Shown: piece after piece, positions 14,529-22,443 of the stretch
Position numbering within the stretch: the first letter of the stretch is position 1
How the letters are laid out: each line of letters begins with the position of its first letter
Source of the DNA: Candidatus Yonathbacteria bacterium RIFCSPLOWO2_01_FULL_47_33b
Lineage (GTDB): Bacteria; Patescibacteriota; Minisyncoccia; Phycocordibacterales; UBA1550
Length of the DNA stretch: 35,052 nucleotides
Assembly (NCBI GenBank): GCA_001823575.1
Contig: MHUW01000013.1
Coordinates: 1 to 35,052 of the forward strand
Direction of reading: 5' to 3'
Translations under genes and position numbers: made by a program
The notes under the pieces: generated by a model
Database searches by the model: none
The model's input: the letters and a program-made list of their open reading frames with translations, nothing else
Told to the model about the DNA's origin: nothing

Positions 14529-15245
14529 ATGGTTTTCAATATAAAAAATGTCAAAGGTGATGTGGTTGTTAGTAATAATCAGTCTGGCGGAGTCACAAGC
14601 AAAGTTAATCACCACACTAGCTTCATTAATGAGCACAAAAAAACACTTGCGGGAGCTGTTGCATTAATTGCTAGTTGTGTCGGGGTCCTCGATTATTTTA
14701 ACATTAACCCTTTCAAAAAAATGGCAGAAGGAAATCAAAACCCAATAAATATCCAGGACATATCTGGAGATGTAACAGTTTCAAATAACCAGTCTGGTGG
14801 TGTGACGGCGCATACTGTAAATATAACTACTGGTTTACATAAAAGAACACTAACAGAAAAGAAATCTTATATTATTCAAGAATTAAAGAAGAAACCTATA
14901 GCAGCATACCGATTGTATTATTCTCCTAATGACCCCGAAATAAATGCTTTCGCGTCTGAAATTAATCAAATATTGACAGAGTCTGGATGGAAGGAAATTA
15001 GTCCAATAAAGATAATGGCTGGCACAAGCTTACCTCCAGGTGTTACCGTGGTTGTTTTAAAGCCTGAAGAGCCGATGGTCACGCTCATCGATCAGGTTTG
15101 GAATGCCCTTGGTCACCAAGGAGTAACAGGACAAATCCTGCCCGACGTGGAAAATGTATTTACTGTACGAGGTTGGCCCCCCGTTGAGTTGCCTCAAGGC
15201 ATGAATGGAACAGTAATTTTTATAGGACCAAATCCATTAAACTAA
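14529..15245 (+). CDS. Hypothetical protein with duplicated GDVxVSNNQSGGVT motif
   Basis: 238 aa. IKNVKGDVVVSNNQSGGVTS near residue 5 recurs as IQDISGDVTVSNNQSGGVTA near residue 78, with a single membrane helix between them (TLAGAVALIASCVGVLDYF). The C-terminal ~120 residues form an alpha/beta domain (AAYRLYYSPNDPEINAF ... VTVVVLKPEEP ... GTVIFIGPNP). Gly/Asn-rich motifs of this type occur near membrane segments in other bacterial proteins, but I do not recognise the family. Monocistronic between terminators. Confidence 0.7.
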   Translation: MVFNIKNVKGDVVVSNNQSGGVTSKVNHHTSFINEHKKTLAGAVALIASCVGVLDYFNINPFKKMAEGNQNPINIQDISGDVTVSNNQSGGVTAHTVNITTGLHKRTLTEKKSYIIQELKKKPIAAYRLYYSPNDPEINAFASEINQILTESGWKEISPIKIMAGTSLPPGVTVVVLKPEEPMVTLIDQVWNALGHQGVTGQILPDVENVFTVRGWPPVELPQGMNGTVIFIGPNPLN

Positions 15246-15266
15246 GAAAGCGTAATAACTGAATAC

Positions 15267-15503
15267 CTACGCCTTCTTTAAGAAGCAGGCTTTGAGCATG
15301 ATGCCTTTGACGCCGTCGCCGCTGCCCATGATGTGCTCGCCGTCGTCTTCGAGGGTGATGTTCTTGACCTTGGTGCCTCGTTTGACGACCGAGGATCCGC
15401 CTTTTACTTTTAGGTCTTTGATAACAACAACCGTGTCACCTTTGCTCAAGACGTTCCCGTTGCTGTCTTTTATTACTACTACGTCGTCTTCGTCTTCATC
15501 CAT
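15267..15503 (-). CDS. PhnA-domain protein (YjdM C-terminal domain type)
   Basis: 78 aa. VVVIKDSNGNVLSKGDTVVVIKDLKVKG followed by SSVVKRGTKVKNI is the SH3-like PhnA domain. The N-terminal zinc ribbon of full-length PhnA/YjdM is absent. Despite the historical name, a role in phosphonate use is not established. It lies 30 nt downstream of the M29-like peptidase gene on the same strand. Confidence 0.88.
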   Translation of the reverse strand: MDEDEDDVVVIKDSNGNVLSKGDTVVVIKDLKVKGGSSVVKRGTKVKNITLEDDGEHIMGSGDGVKGIMLKACFLKKA

Positions 15504-15533
15504 ATTTTTGTTGTATTAGCGTTTATTATTTCT

Positions 15534-16544
15534 TTATACCAGATATTTTCCATTTTCAAAAATCACTTCACCATCGGCGAGAACACGGTCAACAACGGGG
15601 AAGACGTCGATGTGAAACTTTGACTTGTGGGCGGTGATGCCTTCCTTTTTGTAGACACTGTGCTTTTCGCCGAGTGAGAAGTGGAGCCCGACCAAGCGCT
15701 CAAAGGCGGTGATGTCCTGCATATAGCGCTCGCGGGTGATGGCGCGATTGAGACCGAAACCAATCTCGCGAATGAGTGGGCGCTCAAACTCTTTTATGTT
15801 CTCAATAATTTTTCCAAATGATTCTGGTGCATCGTCTTGCCAGCCGACGATGAGACCTTCTTTTACATCCACGCGGAACGGTATGTGCATATTGATAGAA
15901 AAGTCTGAACCCGCGTACGCATAGATCATAAACGAGCCGTTCATCTGTGCGAAGTCTGCGCATTCGGTAAACACTTCGCCGATGGGAAAGGTGCCACCTA
16001 TGTTTTCCATACCCGCATAGTCACCGATGTTGAGTTTTGGTGAGAGGACGCCGCCCGTGACCACGAGCTCGGCATCGCCCGCCTGAATACGGAGTTCCTT
16101 GATGCGCTCGAGCTTTGCTTTGAGCTTGGGGCCGATGCCGCGATACCAGTTGATGTCGTACTCGAGGGCGTTGATATACACATCCCATATATCCTCGGTA
16201 TTGCGATGGAGGTGGAGGTGTTCGATAACTTTCAGCTTTTTGTTAAAGAGGTGCAAGCGAATACGAAAAGCGTCGAGGAGGAAGTTTGAAGACTGAATGA
16301 GTACGACGAGGTCGCCGGGGCGCATAGCGTCGAATGCGGCGATGACTTCTTCTTTGCTCACCGCATCAAAGTCTACAAAGCGCGCATCGGGGAGCGCTGT
16401 GCGATAGGCGGCGGTCAAAATATCGGTGAGACCATAGCGTGTGTCGTACACCACCAAGGCTTTTTCGTTTGGTTTTTTCTCTATCGCGAGGTTCACGATG
16501 TCGGTGACGTTTTTGGTCGCGAGGGCGAGTAAATCTTTGTTCAT
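15534..16544 (-). CDS. M29-like aminopeptidase
   Basis: About 336 aa from ATG 16544; the ORF track starts 17 codons earlier without support, whereas MNKDLLALATKN is a normal start. The C-terminal half has the M29 (AmpS/AmpT, aminopeptidase T) pattern of metal ligands: FPIGEVFTE, REIGFGLN, GLHFSLGEKH and FHIDVF. These are metal-dependent exopeptidases of the cytoplasm. The sequence is divergent, so activity is an inference. Confidence 0.75.
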   Translation of the reverse strand: MNKDLLALATKNVTDIVNLAIEKKPNEKALVVYDTRYGLTDILTAAYRTALPDARFVDFDAVSKEEVIAAFDAMRPGDLVVLIQSSNFLLDAFRIRLHLFNKKLKVIEHLHLHRNTEDIWDVYINALEYDINWYRGIGPKLKAKLERIKELRIQAGDAELVVTGGVLSPKLNIGDYAGMENIGGTFPIGEVFTECADFAQMNGSFMIYAYAGSDFSINMHIPFRVDVKEGLIVGWQDDAPESFGKIIENIKEFERPLIREIGFGLNRAITRERYMQDITAFERLVGLHFSLGEKHSVYKKEGITAHKSKFHIDVFPVVDRVLADGEVIFENGKYLV

Positions 16545-16585
16545 ATATATAGAGCCTAGCTCAAAATGAGAAAAAAGCAAAATAC

Positions 16586-16631
16586 TCGCCGTCAATATAA
16601 GGTGACGGCCGTCACCTTATATTGACGGCGA
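16586..16631. repeat. Perfect 46-nt palindrome
   Basis: TCGCCGTCAATATAAGGTGA plus CGG, then its exact reverse complement, centre at 16608/16609. No T tract follows on either strand. It lies between two minus-strand genes, upstream of the M29-like gene and downstream of the next one. Confidence 0.9.
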
Positions 16632-16655
16632 AGAAAGTGTATCGTGGTGGGGTTG

Positions 16656-17288
16656 TTACGTCCGCAGGTTGTCTTTGCTCCACTCGGGGATGGAGCAGGC
16701 TTTGCGTTCGACGGGGGAGGCGGGGCGGATGTGGTGTTCGTTGCCGGTAGGGATGAGCGGAAAATGGATCACCGTGTCGAGGGCTTCGGCAATATGAGAG
16801 AGGTTTTCCTCTGCGGTTATCCAATCAGTCCCAAAACGTTTGAGTGAGACGGGGCGCGAATAGCCGCGCAATGTTTTTTCGCCATTCGTCACGAGGAAGT
16901 ATTCGTGAAAGTACGAGAGGGCGAGTTCTCGTACTGTTTTGTAAATAGGGTCTCGGTAGCGGAGCACAGCATGGTTGGTTTTTGAGATGGCGCCCCAGTA
17001 ACCGTTCTTTTTGTAGAGTGCGACGACATGGTCAGAATCAATCTCGATGTTCACCGTTTTGAGGTCAAGAAGAAGCGGACGCTCACCTTGAAGCCAGAGT
17101 GCGACGGCTGCAAGGAGCGCTCCTTCGATGCAGTGTGCTTTTTGCTCGCGGAGAACACGGCGTGGCGAGAGATATGTCTCACCATTTTTTTCATGATTTT
17201 GTGGAAGTGCATCCAAATAGTCTTGAATCTTTTGTGGCGTCGAAAGTTTCTTTAAAACCGCAAGCTCTTCTTTTGATAGTCCGAACAT
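16656..17288 (-). CDS. Transglutaminase-like protein
   Basis: 210 aa. KAHCIEGALLAAVALWLQG places a Cys at the start of a helix, DSDHVVALYK gives a His after a strand, and AISKTNHAVLRYRDP may supply further residues. This Cys...His arrangement is that of the transglutaminase-like/papain fold. The substrate is unknown. It lies 33 nt downstream of the membrane protein gene. Confidence 0.6.
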   Translation of the reverse strand: MFGLSKEELAVLKKLSTPQKIQDYLDALPQNHEKNGETYLSPRRVLREQKAHCIEGALLAAVALWLQGERPLLLDLKTVNIEIDSDHVVALYKKNGYWGAISKTNHAVLRYRDPIYKTVRELALSYFHEYFLVTNGEKTLRGYSRPVSLKRFGTDWITAEENLSHIAEALDTVIHFPLIPTGNEHHIRPASPVERKACSIPEWSKDNLRT

Positions 17289-17321
17289 AAGGATAGTATG
17301 ACAGAGATTAAGATTTTTGTC

Positions 17322-17951
17322 CTATAAGAGTGATTTCAAAAACGGCAGAACAAAAAGACCAAAGATAGCCCATTGCACAAAGAGTGCCAACGCAGCAAGA
17401 GGGTAGTGCCAGATCTTGCGAAGAGTGCGCGCAGTACCAAAGCGTTCCTCGGTAACGAGATATGCGAGGAACGGGAAGAGTGCGTAGACGACAGCAATCA
17501 AGAGCGCGAGGGGTATACCAAGAGGGGTAGTAAAAACACCAAAGAGAATAGCACCCCCTTGTTCGGTGGCGACACCAAGAAGTCCCGTAAGTACAAAGAC
17601 ATCTGTTTTTGAAAAACTTATTTTTCTCAAAAGAAGGTACCACGTGGTAACAACAAAAAAGTAATAGAAGAATCCCAGGAATAAATCAGTGAAGGGGTCG
17701 GGGCTCAAAAGAATGCGTTCGCTTGCGGGGAGGGGGAGGTTGTTTAGAATAGCGAATGTTTCAATAAGGAGTCCAAAGAGTACTCCCGAACCGATAAACG
17801 CTAAAGGAAGAGACAAGGGGCTTATCAGAGAACTTATTTGCTTGCGATAGAGTGCAACAAATATCCAGAGGGGCCAAATAAAGAACATCGGGTTGTTGAT
17901 GCCGAAAACGAGCAGGATGATTCCCAAGAAGAACAGAGTGTTCCTTTTCAT
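17322..17951 (-). CDS. Polytopic membrane protein, unknown family
   Basis: About 209 aa from ATG 17951 (MKRNTLFF); the ORF track begins eight codons upstream. Roughly six or seven hydrophobic helices with conserved-looking polar residues inside (LIETFAILNNLP, VATEQGG). The layout recalls small lycopene-cyclase-like or CPR-specific membrane proteins, but I do not assign it. Divergent from the SnoaL-like gene. Confidence 0.65.
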   Translation of the reverse strand: MKRNTLFFLGIILLVFGINNPMFFIWPLWIFVALYRKQISSLISPLSLPLAFIGSGVLFGLLIETFAILNNLPLPASERILLSPDPFTDLFLGFFYYFFVVTTWYLLLRKISFSKTDVFVLTGLLGVATEQGGAILFGVFTTPLGIPLALLIAVVYALFPFLAYLVTEERFGTARTLRKIWHYPLAALALFVQWAIFGLFVLPFLKSLL

Positions 17952-17976
17952 GTGCACATAATACCAGCCGAACACG

Positions 17977-18005
17977 TTGACAAAAAGGTAAAAATATGCT
18001 TATCT
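17977..18005 (+). promoter_or_regulatory. Promoter of the SnoaL-like gene
   Basis: TTGACA (17977-17982), 17 nt, TTATCT (18000-18005). The gene's ATG follows at 18048 after AAAGGAG. Confidence 0.7.
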
Positions 18006-18047
18006 AGTATGAGATTTTACTTTTAGTTACTTGAAAAAGGAGTTGTT

Positions 18048-18437
18048 ATGAGCGCACTGTTAACACGAACGAAAGTCAGGAATGCTTTGTGGAACTATGG
18101 TAAAGCATGGGAAACTCAAAATCCCAATCTTATTCTTTCGATATTCACCGAAGACGCCACGTACCAAGAAGGACCATTCGCTGAGCCGATGGTTGGCTGG
18201 GATGCAATCCGTGCCTACTGGGAAAAGAAAGTTGTTCAAGAACAAAGAGATATTCGCTTTCACGTGGAGAATATTCTCATCGAAGGTAATGTCGCCGTCG
18301 TGGAATGGATTGCGGACTTTGTCGATGTGGTCAAGAACGAAGGAGCCCATCTTTATGAAGTCGCGTTTTTGGAATTTTCGGGTGACCACATTAAATCCTT
18401 GCGAGAAACATGGCGTTCGGAGCGCACGCCGCTCTAG
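18048..18437 (+). CDS. SnoaL-like / NTF2-fold protein
   Basis: 129 aa. The cone-shaped NTF2 fold is indicated by the N-terminal helix (NYGKAWETQNPNLILSIFTEDATYQEGPF), then GWDAIRAYWEKKV and alternating strands (VENILIEGNVAVVEWIADF). Such proteins bind small molecules or act as isomerases; the ligand is unknown. AAAGGAG lies 5-6 nt before the start. Terminator at 18457. Confidence 0.85.
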   Translation: MSALLTRTKVRNALWNYGKAWETQNPNLILSIFTEDATYQEGPFAEPMVGWDAIRAYWEKKVVQEQRDIRFHVENILIEGNVAVVEWIADFVDVVKNEGAHLYEVAFLEFSGDHIKSLRETWRSERTPL

Positions 18438-18456
18438 GGTGTATGTGATAGCTTTC

Positions 18457-18483
18457 AACCACCTCTTTATGGGGTGGTTTTTT
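18457..18483 (+). terminator. Terminator after the SnoaL-like gene
   Basis: AACCACCTC, TTTAT loop, GGGGTGGTT, TTTT. Confidence 0.88.
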
Positions 18484-18553
18484 GTTTGCACATAATTTTG
18501 TTGTGGTACAATAAAGAAGTCTAGTTTTAATAGTTACGTAACACATTTTTAAT

Positions 18554-18790
18554 ATGTTGAAATTTGCAAAGTTTATGGCGACGGCACCGGGAAGGATTAT
18601 CCGCGTTGTTGCTGGGGCAGCAATTATTTGGTGGGGAAGTATGATCGGTGACACCACCACCGGAATGGTTGTCATTCTTGTTGGCGCAATTCCATTTTTT
18701 GCAGGGATCCTCAACCTCTGCATGATCGCACCATTCATCGGTGTACCATTCAAAGGAAAAGACATTTTGGCGTTGCCTGACGCACAGTAG
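18554..18790 (+). CDS. DUF2892 small membrane protein
   Basis: 78 aa, two membrane helices (RIIRVVAGAAIIWWGSM and GMVVILVGAIPFFAGILNLCMIAPFIG). The R-x-V-x-G start and the LNxC...P ending are the DUF2892 (YgaP-membrane-domain-like) pattern. Function unknown. Followed after 12 nt by a small soluble protein gene, probably co-transcribed. Confidence 0.85.
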   Translation: MLKFAKFMATAPGRIIRVVAGAAIIWWGSMIGDTTTGMVVILVGAIPFFAGILNLCMIAPFIGVPFKGKDILALPDAQ

Positions 18791-18802
18791 GTAGAAAGTA
18801 GT

Positions 18803-19093
18803 ATGAGCACACCCAATAAAGTTCATCCAACAACGGTAGGTGGTCTTGATGCAACAAAAAAGCTCGGCGTCATGGTCGGGGAGTTGCGCTACGATCTTCT
18901 CGTAGAGGTTTTACAGGGGCTACACAGTGAGCTCATACGACAGCGCGATAGCGATGAAGGGAAGGGTCGAGCGCGCCTTGCTTCCATCCTCGACGAGGCC
19001 GCAGGACAGCTGGAGGGGACCATGGATTCCCTCGATAAAGCTGTTTCTATCTGTCAGCACTATATTGACGAAGAAAAGAAGCTCGCCCAGTAA
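18803..19093 (+). CDS. Hypothetical small helical protein
   Basis: 96 aa, mostly helical, no membrane segment; contains KLGVMVGELRYDLLVEVLQGLHSEL and ends AVSICQHYIDEEKKLAQ. Not recognised. GTAGAAAG precedes the ATG. Confidence 0.65.
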   Translation: MSTPNKVHPTTVGGLDATKKLGVMVGELRYDLLVEVLQGLHSELIRQRDSDEGKGRARLASILDEAAGQLEGTMDSLDKAVSICQHYIDEEKKLAQ

Positions 19094-19127
19094 CGCCTTG
19101 TTTTTTGGGCACTAATACCGCGCGCCC

Positions 19128-19156
19128 TTGGCCTTTTTGTGAAAATGAGGTATGGT
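19128..19156 (+). promoter_or_regulatory. Promoter of the structured ABC-F leader
   Basis: TTGGCC (19128-19133), 17 nt, TATGGT (19151-19156). The expected start (about 19161-19163) coincides with the first bases of the long P1 stem. Confidence 0.5.
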
Positions 19157-19160
19157 GTGA

Positions 19161-19356
19161 GAGCCTACCAAAAAGTTTAATGCTTTTCCAAAGACTCAAA
19201 TTTCTAGGCAAAAACCGCGAAGAACGAGAAGCCGTATCGGGATACGGCGACGAGTGATGAGCGGTTTTGGACAGGAATTTGAGTATTTGGGGATGCAAGC
19301 CCCTTGTCGAAAGACAAGTTTTTGATGATTTTGCGGTTAAACTTTTTGGTAGGCTC
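19161..19356 (+). ncRNA. Structured leader RNA (or inverted-repeat element) before the ABC-F gene
   Basis: A perfect 20-bp stem: GAGCCTACCAAAAAGTTTAA (19161-19180) with its reverse complement (19337-19356). Inside are arm 1 (ACTCAAATT with AATTTGAGT, then AAAACCGC with GCGGTTTT, capped by the hairpin GCCGTAT/ATACGGC), arm 2 (GGGG/CCCC at 19289-19303) and arm 3 (CTTGTC-GAAA-GACAAG, a GNRA loop). The 3' strand of P1 contains GGTAGG, the best Shine-Dalgarno-like sequence before ATG 19362, so P1 would hide the ribosome binding site. The alternative is a MITE-like insertion with 20-bp terminal repeats. Confidence 0.65.
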
Positions 19357-19361
19357 ATACT

Positions 19362-20837
19362 ATGGCCGCAGGCGACGTTGTTTTACGATTTGAAAATGTC
19401 TCGTTTGAATACGGGCACAATAAACCAATCCTCGAAGAGGTGAGCTTTCCTGTGCGTCGCGGATCAAAATTAACCCTCATGGGGCAGAACGGCGCGGGGA
19501 AGTCTACGATTTTTGGTCTCATTACGGGGAGCCTCAAGCCCGAGGACGGAGACATTCATATTTCACGAGGCGTCTCTATCGCCATCTCACGCCAGGTCAT
19601 TCCTCGCGACCAGATGGAGCTTACCGTGCGTGAATTTTTTGAAAAATGTTTCCCCAAGAAGATTTACGACATCGATCCTAGAATTGATACCGTGCTTGAA
19701 GTGGTAAACCTCAAGGGGCATGAGAAGCTGCATGACCGCATTATCAAGTCATTTTCGGGCGGACAGCAGGCGCGTCTCCTTCTTGCATCGGCGCTCATTC
19801 AGGACCCCGATGTACTCCTTCTCGACGAACCAACCAACAACCTCGACAAGGCAGGTATCGCACACCTCACTGATTTTCTTAAAAAATACGAAAAGACCTG
19901 TATCGTAATTTCCCATGATGCAGATTTTTTGAACTCGTTTACCGAAGGGGTGCTCTATCTCAACATTCACACGCGCAAGATTGAACAGTTTGTCGGTGAC
20001 TATTTCGATGTGGTAAAACAGATTACCGCGCAGATTGAAAAGGAAAACATGAAGAATGCACAGCTCGCGAAAGAAATCCAGGCAAACAAAGACAAGGCAA
20101 ACTTCTTTGCGATGAAAGGAGGACAGATGCGTATGGTGGCAAAGCGTATGCGCGAAAAAGCGGAGGAGATGGAAGAGGCAAAGGTTGATGTCCGTAAAGA
20201 AGACAAAACTATTCGTGCTTTTGTTATCCCCTCACAACCCGAGCTCACCGGAGAAATCCTTGGTATCTCATCATTCACCGTGCTCAAAAATCACCAGCCC
20301 GTAGAGCGCACCACAAAAATATCGCTCAAAAAGAAACATCACTTACTTCTTGCAGGTCCAAACGGTATCGGCAAGTCCACACTCCTTGAAGCGCTCGCAA
20401 CGGGCAAGGCAAAGGGCACCAAAATTGCGGACGGCGTGCGCATTGGTTACTACCGCCAAGATTTCTCAACCCTTGATTTTAATGACACGGTTTATCAATC
20501 CCTTGCACGCGCTATTGAGTCCGTCGACGGCAAGCTCGACGAAGAGCGTATGCGTTCGGTTGCCGCAAGTTTCCTTATTACGAGCGATGTCATCTATACC
20601 AAGATTGGCAGCCTCTCGGAGGGGCAGAAGGGGCTCGTGGCTTTTGCACAACTCGTCCTCGAGCGTCCTGGTCTCCTCATCCTCGATGAGCCGACGAACC
20701 ATATCAACTTTCGCCATTTGCCAGTGATTGCCAAGGCCCTTAGTCAATACGAAGGTGCGATGATTCTCGTTTCTCACGTACCAGAGTTCGTGAAGCAGAT
20801 CCGCATTGATGAGGTGCTGGATTTGGAGAAAAATTAG
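19362..20837 (+). CDS. ABC-F family ATPase
   Basis: 491 aa, two ABC cassettes and no membrane part. Cassette 1: GQNGAGKST near 46, signature SFSGGQQARLLLA, Walker B LLLDEPTNNLD. Linker ~225-300, charged and helical. Cassette 2: GPNGIGKST near 338, SLSEGQKGLVAF, LLILDEPTNHI. ABC-F proteins bind the ribosomal E site to rescue stalled ribosomes or protect against antibiotics; which type cannot be told. ABC-F resistance genes are often controlled by leader RNAs, making the structured leader here notable. Confidence 0.93.
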   Translation: MAAGDVVLRFENVSFEYGHNKPILEEVSFPVRRGSKLTLMGQNGAGKSTIFGLITGSLKPEDGDIHISRGVSIAISRQVIPRDQMELTVREFFEKCFPKKIYDIDPRIDTVLEVVNLKGHEKLHDRIIKSFSGGQQARLLLASALIQDPDVLLLDEPTNNLDKAGIAHLTDFLKKYEKTCIVISHDADFLNSFTEGVLYLNIHTRKIEQFVGDYFDVVKQITAQIEKENMKNAQLAKEIQANKDKANFFAMKGGQMRMVAKRMREKAEEMEEAKVDVRKEDKTIRAFVIPSQPELTGEILGISSFTVLKNHQPVERTTKISLKKKHHLLLAGPNGIGKSTLLEALATGKAKGTKIADGVRIGYYRQDFSTLDFNDTVYQSLARAIESVDGKLDEERMRSVAASFLITSDVIYTKIGSLSEGQKGLVAFAQLVLERPGLLILDEPTNHINFRHLPVIAKALSQYEGAMILVSHVPEFVKQIRIDEVLDLEKN

Positions 20838-20843
20838 TCGCAG

Positions 20844-20872
20844 TTGACAAGGCCACAGGAGAGGCGTACGCT
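20844..20872 (+). promoter_or_regulatory. Promoter of the DUF3135 gene
   Basis: TTGACA (20844-20849), 17 nt, TACGCT (20867-20872); AAGGAGAGAG precedes ATG 20903. Confidence 0.6.
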
Positions 20873-20902
20873 TTATTTTAGCAATTCTTTAAGGAGAGAG
20901 TC

Positions 20903-21247
20903 ATGGACAAGCAGGCCAGTTCTTCAGAGGATTTTTTTACATATTGGTCAAACCTTGCAAAAACGGACCCCAAACGTTTCGAACAGGAACGTAAGGAGGC
21001 GACGGAAGCAGTTATTTTGAGCGCACGACCAGAAAAGCAACAACGCTTAAGGGGTCTTCAGTGGCGTATTGATATGGAGCGCTTGCGTGCAAGCAACCCG
21101 CTTTCGGCCGCTATCCGCTTGCACACGATGATGATGGACTTTATCTTTTCTGATAAAGGTTTCCCGCGCATCGCATCTTTGTTCAAGCAAACAATCGTCA
21201 TCGCTAAAAATATGGAGGAAGAATTGTCGCTCCTGCCTAAAAAATAG
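20903..21247 (+). CDS. DUF3135-like protein
   Basis: 114 aa, helical. The pattern FTYWSNLAKTDPKRFEQERKE followed by QQRLRGLQWRIDMERLRASN and a Met-rich helix (LHTMMMDF) matches DUF3135. Function unknown. It has a good Shine-Dalgarno and terminator, so it is its own unit. Confidence 0.78.
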   Translation: MDKQASSSEDFFTYWSNLAKTDPKRFEQERKEATEAVILSARPEKQQRLRGLQWRIDMERLRASNPLSAAIRLHTMMMDFIFSDKGFPRIASLFKQTIVIAKNMEEELSLLPKK

Positions 21248-21260
21248 TTGAAACAAGTTA

Positions 21261-21287
21261 AACCAGCCATTCCATGGCTGGTTTTTT
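21261..21287 (+). terminator. Terminator after the DUF3135 gene
   Basis: AACCAGCCAT, 3-nt loop, ATGGCTGGTT, TTTT. Confidence 0.9.
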
Positions 21288-21313
21288 GTACAGACGTTTA
21301 AATGAGGTATACT
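21286..21313 (+). promoter_or_regulatory. Promoter of the 21320 gene, probably leaderless
   Basis: TTGTAC (21286-21291), 16 nt, TATACT (21308-21313), then only six bases to ATG 21320. The -35 overlaps the T tract of the preceding terminator. Confidence 0.5.
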
Positions 21314-21319
21314 TACCTT

Positions 21320-21643
21320 ATGGAACAATTTCATTTTGAACAGTCACCAGAAAAAGAACCACTTCCTCTCGAGGGGCGCACGGAGGTGATTAGTTCTCCT
21401 CAAGATATCGAGGGGCAGCTTGATGCTTCGCAGTCGCACTACGAAGAGGCGTTGGAAAAGTTGCGCGCAGGAGACCGCGGTGATATTGAGTATCTTGAGG
21501 AGATGCAGATAAATCTCATTGCGTGGAAAAATGTATTTGATATTCGTTTCGGAACGCTCAGTAACGAGAACGCCGTTGTTCATAATGCGGTACTCGTTCG
21601 TCTTGATGAGGTCTCGCAGGCTCTTGAGGACGCAAGAAAGTAG
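21320..21643 (+). CDS. Hypothetical acidic protein
   Basis: 107 aa from ATG 21320; the ORF track's ATG at 21302 lies upstream of the -10 and so cannot be transcribed from this promoter. Very acidic with Glu/Leu-rich helices. Not recognised. Four bases separate its stop from the next ATG, suggesting coupled translation with the membrane protein. Confidence 0.65.
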   Translation: MEQFHFEQSPEKEPLPLEGRTEVISSPQDIEGQLDASQSHYEEALEKLRAGDRGDIEYLEEMQINLIAWKNVFDIRFGTLSNENAVVHNAVLVRLDEVSQALEDARK

Positions 21644-21646
21644 AAC

Positions 21647-22216
21647 ATGGATATTTTTTCTCACGGACTATGGGCAGCAGCTGCTGCGAAGGGCGTGAAC
21701 CAGGCGCAAGATAAGCGCCGTGTTAACATTTGGGCAGCAGCGCTTTGGGGAGTGTTTCCTGACCTTTTTGCTTTTTCGATACCATTCCTCTGGCTTCTCT
21801 GGTCGTTTACGTTTGGCGACCTTCCTATCGCAAGCCTTCAGGCTGACAGGCCTCCTCTTGGTGAGCCTATAGGGCGTGACTCACTATGGATATTTCAACT
21901 CTCTTCGGCTCTTTACAACGTAAGCCACAGCCTCATTATTTTTACCGTAGTATTTTTAGGGGTGTGGGCATATTTTAAACAAGCACGCCTCGAGCTCATT
22001 GGCTGGCTTCTTCACATTCTTACTGATGTACCAACGCACACATACGCATTCTTTCCCACGCCCGTATTTTGGCCACTCTTCGACTGGAAGTTTGACGGTT
22101 TCGTATGGGGGCAGCCATGGTTTATATTGCTCAATTACTCATTGCTACTCCTTGTCTTTGCATTTTTGTGGAAACGGCATCGAACGCTATCCTTACACAA
22201 GGAAGTAAAAGAATAA
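21647..22216 (+). CDS. Membrane protein, DUF457-like (predicted metal-dependent hydrolase)
   Basis: 189 aa, four to five membrane helices. MDIFSHGLWAAAAAKG at the start, AAALWGVFPDLFAF and LIGWLLHILTDVPTHTY carry the His/Asp motifs seen in YdjM/DUF457 inner-membrane proteins. Catalytic activity is a family prediction only. Confidence 0.72.
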   Translation: MDIFSHGLWAAAAAKGVNQAQDKRRVNIWAAALWGVFPDLFAFSIPFLWLLWSFTFGDLPIASLQADRPPLGEPIGRDSLWIFQLSSALYNVSHSLIIFTVVFLGVWAYFKQARLELIGWLLHILTDVPTHTYAFFPTPVFWPLFDWKFDGFVWGQPWFILLNYSLLLLVFAFLWKRHRTLSLHKEVKE

Positions 22217-22256
22217 AAGCTCCATCATGGAAAGGTAGGGAAGGACACCAAAATAT

Positions 22257-22285
22257 TTGACAAAAAAGTCAATATGGTATATACT
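22257..22285 (+). promoter_or_regulatory. Strong promoter of the DEAD-box helicase
   Basis: TTGACA (22257-22262), 17 nt, TATACT (22280-22285). The -35 is part of the palindrome TTGAC-AAAAAA-GTCAA. Confidence 0.85.
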
Positions 22286-22289
22286 TGTC

Positions 22290-22443
22290 GTAACTTCATC
22301 TCACGAGTTTTTGTCCCGTAAGGTTGTCCTAATGTCCTGTAAGCAGGCCTCAAAAGCACATTCTTCAGTAGCGCACAGAGGCTTTTCGAGAATTTAACGA
22401 AGAGTAATCAGGGCCCGTTTGTACGGGTTCTTTAGAATAATAT
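22290..22443 (+). promoter_or_regulatory. Long 5' leader of the DEAD-box helicase
   Basis: About 150 nt without a gene between promoter and ATG. It ends in the hairpin CCCGTTTGTACGGG followed by TTCTTT shortly before the start codon, which could act as an attenuator or hinder ribosome entry. Long structured leaders are usual for cold-induced helicase genes; applying that here is inference. Confidence 0.5.
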
